9,363 nt of DNA, taken from positions 1 to 9,363 of the forward strand of contig JAZSHD010000222.1 of assembly GCA_045533055.1 (NCBI GenBank), written 5' to 3'. This document shows, in pieces, positions 1 to 6,996 of the stretch (positions are counted from its first letter, which is position 1; every line of letters starts with the position of its first letter). Below the pieces are notes generated by a model. It worked only from the letters and a program-made list of their open reading frames with translations, was not told where the DNA came from and made no database searches. This stretch comes from SIG78 sp045533055 (GTDB lineage Bacteria; Verrucomicrobiota; Lentisphaeria; Victivallales; Victivallaceae). The position numbers were made by a program, and so were the translations under genes.

Positions 1-2
1 TG

Positions 3-1388
3 AAGGCTGTCTTTGAAGGTAAAAAAGAACTTTTCAAAGGGCTGGCAATCTATGATAAGCCGTATGACTGGAAACCGTATCCGGTGGTTCATTTGGATAT
101 GAATGGGCGGGATTTCAGTACCCTTGAAAAAATGGAAGAGCGTTTTCAGCAAATGCTTCTTGAACAAGCAAGTATCAATAATGTAAAGCTGCAACTTTCA
201 GCTTCTGATACGATGTTTCATGCCTTGATAAAGGCATTGCATGACAGAGATGGTGATGTTATCGTACTGCTGGATGAGTATGACAAACCTATTCTCAATA
301 ACATAACCCGGGAAAACCGTTCTGATTTTCTTAACGCATTAAGAACATTTTACTCGGTTCTGAAAGAAAAAAACGGAATGCTCCGTTTTGCTTTCATTAC
401 CGGCGTCAGCAAATTCTGTCATGTATCGCTTTTTTCTGATCTGAACAATCTGACCGACATTACCATGGATGCAAGGTTCGCAACCATGTTTGGGTATACT
501 CAAGATGAGTTGGAAGCAAACTTCGGAGACCGCATTGCAGCCCTTGCCGGGAGTACGGATATTATTGCTTATAAAGCCAAGGTAAAAGAGTGGTATAACG
601 GTTACCGTTTTGAGGAAAATGCCCAAACGGTTTATAACCCGGTGTCTCTTGCACAATTCTTTGAAAACGGCGGTAAATTCAATAATTACTGGTTTTCCAC
701 CGGTACTCCATCGTTTTTGATGGAGCTGACCAAGCAGAAAAATTTTGATTTTGAAGCCGCTTTAAAAAATGCAGTGCCGCAAGTAGCATTCAGTGCTTTT
801 GAAATTGACAATATCGACCCTCTGACATTATTACTGCAAACCGGCTACATTACCATCAAAGATACTGAAGAACGGTTTGAACAGACCTGGTATTTTCTGG
901 ATTTCCCCAACCGTGAGGTGGCGGGAGCATTCAGTGCCTATATTTTAAACAGCTATGCCGGTAAAACACAAACAACTTCGGTGCAATTTACTGCCGAAAT
1001 CGCCACAGCTTTATTGAACAAGGATTTGAAGAAACTCCGCAAGATTATGGAAGTGTTTTTTGCCGGAATTCCTTATACTTCACACAAGAAACAGGAATCG
1101 ACTTTCCAGACCATCTTTTTCTCCATATTCCGCTTGCTGGGGCTGTATATTGAAGCTGAATCCGCCACCAACGATGGCAGGATAGATGCGGTTGTGCAGA
1201 CATCTGATGCCATATTCATTTTTGAATTCAAGCTGGACAACGATCCCACGGCTCTGGAACAGATCAAAGCTAAAGAGTACTTCAAAAAGTATCTGCTGGA
1301 TAAGCGTGAGATCTACATCGTTGGCGTGAATTTCGATTCAGAAAGAGGCAACCTTGTCGGCTGGGCAGATGAAAAATTAGAAAAGTGA
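3..1388 (+). CDS. AAA-ATPase-like / PD-(D/E)XK nuclease domain protein (5' end outside window)
   Basis: The frame is open from the left edge, so this is the 3' part of a longer gene (461 residues visible). The GTG at 84 is not the true start, because the family-like sequence continues upstream of it (AVFEGKKELFKGLAIYDK, residues 2-19). Visible in order: a Walker B-type stretch VIVLLDEYDKPI with D91-E92-Y93-D94, the family signature ITGVSKF (132-138) followed by a LNNLTDI stretch, WYNGYRF (197-203), NYWFSTGTPSF (228-238), and a C-terminal PD-(D/E)XK fold with D395 (GRID), E408-F-K410 (FEFK) and Q420. This order is that of the family annotated as AAA-ATPase-like plus DUF1703/PDDEXK_9. The Walker A motif would be in the missing N-terminus. 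The PD-(D/E)XK residues look intact, so the domain could be catalytic, but the cellular role of this often multi-copy family is unknown. Defence or mobile-element functions are guesses. The gene is convergent with the neighbouring operon and probably unrelated to it. Confidence 0.9.
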   Translation, partial: KAVFEGKKELFKGLAIYDKPYDWKPYPVVHLDMNGRDFSTLEKMEERFQQMLLEQASINNVKLQLSASDTMFHALIKALHDRDGDVIVLLDEYDKPILNNITRENRSDFLNALRTFYSVLKEKNGMLRFAFITGVSKFCHVSLFSDLNNLTDITMDARFATMFGYTQDELEANFGDRIAALAGSTDIIAYKAKVKEWYNGYRFEENAQTVYNPVSLAQFFENGGKFNNYWFSTGTPSFLMELTKQKNFDFEAALKNAVPQVAFSAFEIDNIDPLTLLLQTGYITIKDTEERFEQTWYFLDFPNREVAGAFSAYILNSYAGKTQTTSVQFTAEIATALLNKDLKKLRKIMEVFFAGIPYTSHKKQESTFQTIFFSIFRLLGLYIEAESATNDGRIDAVVQTSDAIFIFEFKLDNDPTALEQIKAKEYFKKYLLDKREIYIVGVNFDSERGNLVGWADEKLEK

Positions 1389-1418
1389 TTCCGGATAATG
1401 ATTGGCAATTAATTATAA

Positions 1419-1461
1419 CGCCCCGACGCTTGATTTGAGTGCAGCCGGGGTGCTCTTTTTT
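1419..1461 (+). terminator. Rho-independent terminator of the AAA/PD-(D/E)XK gene
   Basis: The outer stem CGCCCCG (1419-1425) pairs with CGGGGTG (1446-1452), with one G-T wobble. An inner stem CGCT (1427-1430) pairs with AGTG (1438-1441) and closes a 7-nt loop. The hairpin is followed by CTCTTTTTT (1453-1461). It lies 30 nt after the stop codon at 1388. On the minus strand the same hairpin is followed only by GTTATAATT, so it would be a weak terminator for the convergent operon. Confidence 0.8.
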
Positions 1462-1676
1462 AAACTTTGTTTATTACTGAAGACGCGATTTATCATGTTT
1501 TCAAGAGTTTTTACAATACCTTGCCTTCAGAAATTTTTTCTTTGCCGTTTTTGCTGAGCTCCCCGGTATTTACCTGCTGCTCCTCCAGTGATGCGATCAA
1601 TTACTCCCAAACTTCAAATCAACGAAAAGATCATGCTTTCCGTTCTTTCAAGACTGATATATCCTCTTGATCGAGA
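1462..1676. other. Convergent intergenic region, no gene supported
   Basis: This lies between two convergent transcription units. A plus-strand reading of 67 codons from a TTG at 1467 has no Shine-Dalgarno and no recognisable content. On the minus strand, 1511-1600 is open for about 30 codons with a coding-like hydrophilic composition (LEEQQVNTGELSKNGKEKIS), but in-frame stops sit just upstream (for example at 1601-1603), so it is at best a gene relic. A short inverted repeat TGATC-GA-GATCA (1668-1679) overlaps the stop codon of the minus-strand gene; its 2-nt loop is too small for a normal terminator. No clear intrinsic terminator for the minus-strand operon is seen here. Confidence 0.5.
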
Positions 1677-4600
1677 TCATAACAAGCCAATTGGCAAGAG
1701 TTTACGCTGGCTTGAGCCGTATTCTTTAAAGTGAAAAGGCAGGCATGAACGGAGTTTTTCAGCTTTGTAGAAAAACGGCCCCATCATGTTGCGGGGCGAG
1801 CCGGTTACTTCCAGTTCCAACAGATTATTTGCTCCAACTGTGGCACTTTCACTTAAATCAACTTCATACGGCTCCCACATGCAGTTTTTTACTGTTGCAC
1901 CATTGCATTTAACTTTGCACAATGCTCCTGCAAACTCGGGCAGCTTAAGCATAAATTGCCGGTTTGAATTGCGTTTAACCCAACATTTATAAGTAATGCT
2001 GCCGTTATAAAACGGAAACCCCTGTTCTGTCCAGCTGCGGCGTATCAATTTTTCCGGCAGGGCCGTGATAATGCCGCTTGCACCATGCTGTCTGACACCG
2101 AAGTTGCCTCCGATATACACTGCTTCCAGCCCGGAAAAACGGCAGTTGTATTGAACTTGCAAAACAAGTTTATTGGTTCCATATTGCAAAATATTTTCCG
2201 GCAGCATGACTTTTTTCAATGAATTATCAAAGAAGTATGAATTTGTTTGATTGGATATTTCAATACCGTTCAAAATTATTTTGAATTGCTCCGGAGTTTC
2301 AAGTGCAAGAAAAACTTCATTCATGGCTTTGTATTCACACTCAAATTCCGCAGTGAGTTCAACACTTCCACACTCACCGCAAAAAGGCGTTTCCACCCAT
2401 GGCTGAACCATACTCGCCTTTCGCACAGGAATATTCAAAGCGGTCCGGATCCTGTCATCAAGCGTCAGCACATACTCCGGCTGGTCATTGAACGCTTTGC
2501 CGCTTAAACTGCAGTTGAAATGGTCAAGAATAAGCAGATTTACATTGTTTGTCTGATAATCAAAAGTCTGCGGCAGTTCGGCATATTCGACCGCTGCCGG
2601 GTGCTCAATACTTTTACTTACCGGCAAATCTTCAGCAGTTACAATAAACAAACGGCTTTGCAGGGCGGCAAAAGATGTATGGATCAAGTACTTGCCATCG
2701 TTTTTTTCCGCATCGGCTGAATAAATTTCTCCGTTTTCCGGGTTCAATTCATATACTGTACCCTCCTGCATTGTTTGCCATTGAATATCTATTTGAGCAA
2801 ATTCAGTTTTCCGTTCCGTGACCCGTGGCACGCTCCAGCCCGGAACTCTTTCTGTTGAAACCGGCACGCAAGATGCATTGACTGCAAATAACATATCAAA
2901 AGCATCTCCGTAACGGCTTTGGATAATGATTTCGCCATGGTTCTTGCTGAGTTTTACCTTCCTGAATTTTTCCAGAGTTGCCAAAGAAAACTCACGGCAT
3001 TTTTCCTGTAAAGCTCCGATACGCTCATCTTTGACTCCATCGATCCTGGGAAGTGTATCATCAGTAAATATAACTATACCACCAGCCTTGCGGAACTCTG
3101 CAAGCAGTTCCCAAGTAGTTTCACGCATGGTCAGCATACGGGGGAGAACCACGGCACTGTATGCCATCAAACCCACTTGCAGTTTGCCGTCAATGACTTT
3201 GCCATCTTCGGCAAGAATACCTTCATCGCCAATATCAAAGTCAAGCGTATCACGCTGGAGCTGCATGTTCAAATCGGCAAACTCTTTATCCAGAGCATAC
3301 ATCCGCTTGTCGGTCAGGAAATCTTTGCAGATAAGGCACCATGCTGACTCGTTGGGCAAAAGCAGCAAAATATCGCATTTTTCCGTGCCGTGAGCAAGAA
3401 TTGTGCAAATACGGGCAAAATAATCTTCGACATTTTTATACTCTTTGTACCACGGCAAATGCTCGCGGATACTTGCCGGATAGTCGCGTTTGCCTTCGCC
3501 TGCCATCGTGTAATGAGCCAGATGCTGACATCTGAAATTCACCCCGAGTGCCAGCAGCCAGTCCCCGATGGCTTTATGCCCCGCAGGAGGAAATTCCCAC
3601 CCCGTACAGCCGTACAATTCGGCAAGACGATCCTTAAGACCGAACTGTCTGCCCGCTGAACTCAACTCTCTGGCAATAAAATAATTTGAGCTGAACTCCG
3701 AAAGCATATCGATCCCAGGCATATCCATATAGCGGTAATAACGCATGGGGCTGCCGCAGTTCCATACCTGCCGGGCAAGATAATCTTCGCCCATAACATG
3801 ACCGGTGTAGCACAAATTATGTTTTTTGCACCAGTCGCCGATCGGTTTACCATAATTTTTCAGGAACAATTCGGTCATAACTTTTATATAGTGCATACGG
3901 GATACGGGAAATTCGCACTCTTTTACATCAAAAAACAACTCATAAATACGTTCAGTAATATCATATCCGTAGCGTTCCAGAATAATATCTCTGATCTGCA
4001 TATCAAAAGTTGTGCTGTATTTGGTTTCGTTGAGCCAATCCCGTTGAGTAACTGCATAACCGTACTGCGGTTCATCGGTAAAAATCCCCGGAACCCGCCC
4101 GCCGAACTTGCTGCCGCACTCCTGAAAATATTTTTCATGCGTCAAATCAATGAATTTCTGCACTGCCTCCGGCTTCAGCGGATTGAGGTAACTGCAATCA
4201 TTGTACCAGCTGTAATCAAAGTCTGCACAAAAAACGAACTGCAATAATGTTTCGCCTTTGGTTACTTCAGCGGGAGTTGATATTTTACGGACTTTTTCTG
4301 CATTGATTCCGTCAACCACAGCGGCAAAAAGTCCGATCGCCTCCCGGTCGACCTCAAAAGTGGCACATTCTTCGTAAGGTACTTCCGTAAGAAATATCAA
4401 GTGCAAACGGTTTTCCGGTTCTTTAGTCACCAAGCCGCCAGCATAGCCCGACGGCCAGCGGTCTTCATCGTAAAGCCAGGCATCCATATCCTGGATTTCA
4501 GCTTCTCCGATACAGCAGTGGATCATCTCGAACCACTCCTGCGACATATATTCAGTAGCAAGCCCGATGCGGGAGTGCATAAAAAATCCGCCCATGCCCA

Positions 4601-4733
4601 TTTCTTTGAAAATGCGTATCTGGTGCAGTAATTCCTCTTTTTCCAATTTGCCGTTCCATGACCAGAATGGTGCGGAGCGGAATTTTTTTCCGGGGTTCTG
4701 CCAGTCAGCGGCAGGAAAAGCTGTTTTGCTCAT
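1677..4733 (-). CDS. GH106-like glycoside hydrolase, cytoplasmic, 1018 aa
   Basis: This is the last gene of the minus-strand operon. It has the architecture of the GH106 (alpha-L-rhamnosidase-like) superfamily: an N-terminal TIM barrel opening with SAPFWSWN and GGFFMHSR, then AWLYDEDRWPSGYAGG (about residues 85-100), FTDEP (D220, E221), TGHVMGED (H312, E316) and ELYGCTGWEF (E372). A glutamine-amidotransferase-like Rossmann domain follows at about 450-560 (VVLPRM, GGIVIFTDD), and then beta-sandwich domains at about 725-1000, including the typical GFPFYNGSITYK. The Glu residues of FTDEP and GHVMGED are the best catalytic or metal-site candidates; this is inference from conservation. Its length fits the family. 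There is no signal peptide, so it should act on an imported substrate. Start choice: ATG at 4733 has GGA 7 nt upstream, while the in-frame ATG at 4745 has no ribosome site. Either start overlaps the end of the upstream gene (29 or 41 nt), which suggests translational coupling. Sugar specificity cannot be assigned; this superfamily has many uncharacterised branches beyond rhamnosidases. Confidence 0.85.
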   Translation of the reverse strand: MSKTAFPAADWQNPGKKFRSAPFWSWNGKLEKEELLHQIRIFKEMGMGGFFMHSRIGLATEYMSQEWFEMIHCCIGEAEIQDMDAWLYDEDRWPSGYAGGLVTKEPENRLHLIFLTEVPYEECATFEVDREAIGLFAAVVDGINAEKVRKISTPAEVTKGETLLQFVFCADFDYSWYNDCSYLNPLKPEAVQKFIDLTHEKYFQECGSKFGGRVPGIFTDEPQYGYAVTQRDWLNETKYSTTFDMQIRDIILERYGYDITERIYELFFDVKECEFPVSRMHYIKVMTELFLKNYGKPIGDWCKKHNLCYTGHVMGEDYLARQVWNCGSPMRYYRYMDMPGIDMLSEFSSNYFIARELSSAGRQFGLKDRLAELYGCTGWEFPPAGHKAIGDWLLALGVNFRCQHLAHYTMAGEGKRDYPASIREHLPWYKEYKNVEDYFARICTILAHGTEKCDILLLLPNESAWCLICKDFLTDKRMYALDKEFADLNMQLQRDTLDFDIGDEGILAEDGKVIDGKLQVGLMAYSAVVLPRMLTMRETTWELLAEFRKAGGIVIFTDDTLPRIDGVKDERIGALQEKCREFSLATLEKFRKVKLSKNHGEIIIQSRYGDAFDMLFAVNASCVPVSTERVPGWSVPRVTERKTEFAQIDIQWQTMQEGTVYELNPENGEIYSADAEKNDGKYLIHTSFAALQSRLFIVTAEDLPVSKSIEHPAAVEYAELPQTFDYQTNNVNLLILDHFNCSLSGKAFNDQPEYVLTLDDRIRTALNIPVRKASMVQPWVETPFCGECGSVELTAEFECEYKAMNEVFLALETPEQFKIILNGIEISNQTNSYFFDNSLKKVMLPENILQYGTNKLVLQVQYNCRFSGLEAVYIGGNFGVRQHGASGIITALPEKLIRRSWTEQGFPFYNGSITYKCWVKRNSNRQFMLKLPEFAGALCKVKCNGATVKNCMWEPYEVDLSESATVGANNLLELEVTGSPRNMMGPFFYKAEKLRSCLPFHFKEYGSSQRKLLPIGLL

Positions 4734-6225
4734 AATGAGTTCCATTTAAAAAGTTATTCTGCAAAATATCGTACGATATATCTGCGTTCTGTGATGTTTC
4801 TATAAAAATCGGAGCATGGGCGATCTGCTTCATTTGCCACGCCAGAAAAAATGATGCATAAGATATCAATGTGCCAAAAGGTTCAGTTATCGGCTGGTGA
4901 TTGATAAATTTACCGCTTTTATCAACTTTTACCTGATGCAGATGATAGCCGTTGATATATTCGCCCAATTCGGCAAACCATGTGCTTACGGCGTATATTG
5001 AGGAAAACGGAGCATTGTTTCTGGCATGCCCTGTATCAAAATGAAATCCTATTTTATCGCTGGAGCAAATATGCCTTAATTCGCTGATCCATTGCTTGCA
5101 CTCCTGGGGAATGTAGCCGAAGCGGCGGTTTTCATCACAGCTGTCTTTACTGGTCATGTGCATATTTTCAATTCCGACAGATACATTGTACGGCAAGGCT
5201 TTTTTGATGATATATGCGTAAGCCTCAAGCATCTTTTTCCGGCAATCATTCTGTTTGAGCATGGCGGTTGAACACTTTGGCACATGTATTGTCAAACGGC
5301 TGCAGCCGAGTTTGATTGCAAGGTCAAGAACTGCTTCGGCATTTTTCAAATCAGCTTCCGATGTTTCGCTGTTCCAGCAGATGTCCGGCATGTGCATAGA
5401 TAGATGCCTGCCGCCAGCACTGCGCCAGTTTTTGACGGCTTGATCAAGTTCAGCAAAGGGTAGTGCGACTGCATCGGTATAACGCATTTCAAAGGATGCG
5501 ATTTTGTTTCTGGCGGCATAAGCAAGATTTTTCAATGTTTCGTGCATACCGGATATGCCGAGCAAACTGATAAACTCCTGCAATTCAGCTGCGTCTTTTG
5601 TACGCAGATCTATTGGGACATCTTGCCGCTTGAAGTCTTTTCCGTCATATTCAAAAAACACGACTGCCGGCATACCGCCTGTTGCTTTGTCGGGATCTAT
5701 TCCCCGCACCGTATGATAAATGCCGTCGATTCGGTCGTAATGCTCATGACCGGCAACGAAAAGGACATTTTTATTGGCTGCCAGCAAATAATCAAGACGT
5801 TTTTTTTCCATTTCGGAAAAATGACGGATCAGGTAGTGCGATATGATGATGGCCGGTTTATGCGTTTCAAGATTTTCAAGGATAAAAGCAAAATCTTCTT
5901 CGTTGAAATTTTTCTCTGTCGGAAATGCCGCACATACCAAATCATCCGAACTGAAAATATTTTCATGTTTGAACATTCCGATAGTTTCTTCTGCTGCATT
6001 TTCGGTATTGCCGCAAGCGTAAATCACAGGAATATTCAGCTTGGAAATTTTTTCTTTTACTCTTTTTGCCGCTTCAACAGCATTGTTCGTTATCATATCA
6101 CCGACACAAAGTATGACCTCCGGCCTGCTGTCAGCAATCTTTTTCAATGCACAGTCAAACACATTTTCTTTGACCGTATCACTCCGGTCGGGCAAATGCA
6201 GATCTGCCAGAACTGCGACTTTCAT
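4705..6225 (-). CDS. Metallophosphoesterase - xylose-isomerase-like TIM barrel fusion protein
   Basis: A 506-residue two-domain protein. Residues 1-205 form a calcineurin-like metallophosphoesterase with the full motif set: D8-L-H10, G42-D43, G72-N-T-E75, H130 (SHYL) and G159-H-E-H162. The usual GNH/GNxE position reads GNTE, as in YfcE/MJ0936-type phosphodiesterases. Residues about 230-500 form a sugar phosphate isomerase/epimerase (AP endonuclease 2) TIM barrel with a probable metal site: E353 (GIEN), D397 and H400 (FHFDTGH), H428 or H430 (GYHLHQV) and E476 (FIETS), matching the Glu-Asp-His-Glu order of ketose 3-epimerases and EndoIV relatives. Both sites look intact. There is no signal peptide. 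The ATG at 6225 is chosen because GAGG lies 6 nt upstream; the in-frame TTG at 6237 is a worse start. The gap to the upstream MBL gene is 8 nt and the downstream GH gene overlaps the 3' end. The reaction is unknown. A sequential isomerase/lyase plus phosphodiesterase on a sugar phosphate is an inference. Confidence 0.88.
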   Translation of the reverse strand: MKVAVLADLHLPDRSDTVKENVFDCALKKIADSRPEVILCVGDMITNNAVEAAKRVKEKISKLNIPVIYACGNTENAAEETIGMFKHENIFSSDDLVCAAFPTEKNFNEEDFAFILENLETHKPAIIISHYLIRHFSEMEKKRLDYLLAANKNVLFVAGHEHYDRIDGIYHTVRGIDPDKATGGMPAVVFFEYDGKDFKRQDVPIDLRTKDAAELQEFISLLGISGMHETLKNLAYAARNKIASFEMRYTDAVALPFAELDQAVKNWRSAGGRHLSMHMPDICWNSETSEADLKNAEAVLDLAIKLGCSRLTIHVPKCSTAMLKQNDCRKKMLEAYAYIIKKALPYNVSVGIENMHMTSKDSCDENRRFGYIPQECKQWISELRHICSSDKIGFHFDTGHARNNAPFSSIYAVSTWFAELGEYINGYHLHQVKVDKSGKFINHQPITEPFGTLISYASFFLAWQMKQIAHAPIFIETSQNADISYDILQNNFLNGTHYEQNSFSCR

Positions 6226-6229
6226 ACAA

Positions 6230-6235
6230 CACCTC
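6230..6235 (-). promoter_or_regulatory. Ribosome binding site of the MPE-TIM fusion gene
   Basis: On the minus strand GAGGTG sits 4 nt before ATG (6225), with its GAGG core 6 nt away. It overlaps the TGA stop codon (6236-6234) of the MBL gene. It supports the ATG start at 6225 over the in-frame TTG at 6237. Confidence 0.75.
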
Positions 6236-6995
6236 AAAACTCAAAAACATCTCCATCGTGGGCTACAAATGCCGGATAAGATAATGTATTTCCCAGATTT
6301 ATCAAATTCTGTTCTTTTTCGCCATGATAAAAACTTGCAACATGGTTGAAAATGATTTTTTTTATCGGACACTTCTGCAAAACTTTTATATCTCTATTCA
6401 AATCAATATGCGTTGATTCGCAAATACATATATCGCTTGCTTCCTCGGTGATGATTTGCGGAAAATCGCTGAAGTCATTACGCAGATCCCCGGTGTAGAA
6501 AAGCCGGAACCCATCGGCAAAATCAACTTTATATCCGTAAGTCGGCTCTGGATTTTCCTCATCCGTCAGGTGATGGGTGCGCAATGCTGTTACCCGGATA
6601 TTTTCATCGGCAAATATCATTTCCGGAACAATGACTTTAAAATCCATAAGCCCCTCCTTCCATGATCTGTGCTGCACACTGACCCATGCCAGCAGCCCAT
6701 CGATCGCTTTTTGACTGGGCAGGAAAAAATCTGTGTGCTGGTCGGCGGCAGGATATTTGGCAAGAGATTTTATCAATCCCGGAAGCCCCCCCACATGGTC
6801 ATCGTGCATGTGGGTAATGAATACCGCCCGCAGTTCCTGTATACGGTATTTTTGCCGTATCATCAAAGCATTCACCGGTGCCCCGGCATCGATCAAATAG
6901 GATTTACCGTTGACCTGCAACAGGGTCGATGAGTTAAATCTTGAATATGTGGGGTCGCCATGGCTGGTGCCAAGGGTTACAATCCTTCTGTTCAT
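6234..6995 (-). CDS. MBL-fold (metallo-beta-lactamase superfamily) metal-dependent hydrolase
   Basis: A 253-residue cytoplasmic protein with the complete MBL metal-binding set: H62-M-H64-D-D66-H67 (THMHDDH), H141/H142 (RTHHL), D170 (YTGDLRND) and H218 (FNHVASF). The N-terminus (LGTSHGDPTYSRFNSS, then YLIDAG at 33-38) has the layout of the RNase Z/PhnP-like branch (PF12706/PF00753). It lacks the long flexible arm and other features needed to call it RNase Z. Substrates in this branch include phosphodiesters, cyclic phosphates and lactones, so the exact ester cannot be named. ATG at 6995 is preferred over a TTG at 7010: AAGGTG lies 6 nt upstream and overlaps the last codons of the preceding gene, leaving a 1-nt gap. 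Position inside a glycan-related operon suggests a metabolic role on a sugar derivative rather than RNA processing (inference). Confidence 0.87.
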   Translation of the reverse strand: MNRRIVTLGTSHGDPTYSRFNSSTLLQVNGKSYLIDAGAPVNALMIRQKYRIQELRAVFITHMHDDHVGGLPGLIKSLAKYPAADQHTDFFLPSQKAIDGLLAWVSVQHRSWKEGLMDFKVIVPEMIFADENIRVTALRTHHLTDEENPEPTYGYKVDFADGFRLFYTGDLRNDFSDFPQIITEEASDICICESTHIDLNRDIKVLQKCPIKKIIFNHVASFYHGEKEQNLINLGNTLSYPAFVAHDGDVFEF

Positions 6996-6996
6996 C

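Noticed and set aside
84..86. GTG as the start codon of the AAA/PD-(D/E)XK gene
   Set aside because: The reading frame and family-like sequence continue upstream to the window edge, so the true start is outside.
1467..1670. 67-codon plus-strand reading frame from TTG in the intergenic region
   Set aside because: No Shine-Dalgarno, starts just after a terminator, and the translation looks like an antisense reading of another frame.
1668..1679. TGATC-GA-GATCA inverted repeat at the end of the GH106-like gene as a terminator
   Set aside because: The 2-nt loop is too small and no U-run follows on the minus strand.
2926..3393. 155-codon plus-strand reading frame inside the GH106-like gene
   Set aside because: Serine/arginine-rich low-quality translation opposite a well-supported coding frame.
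5542..6279. 245-codon plus-strand reading frame opposite the metallophosphoesterase domain
   Set aside because: It is codon-aligned antisense to a gene with a complete set of catalytic motifs; it is a codon-bias shadow.
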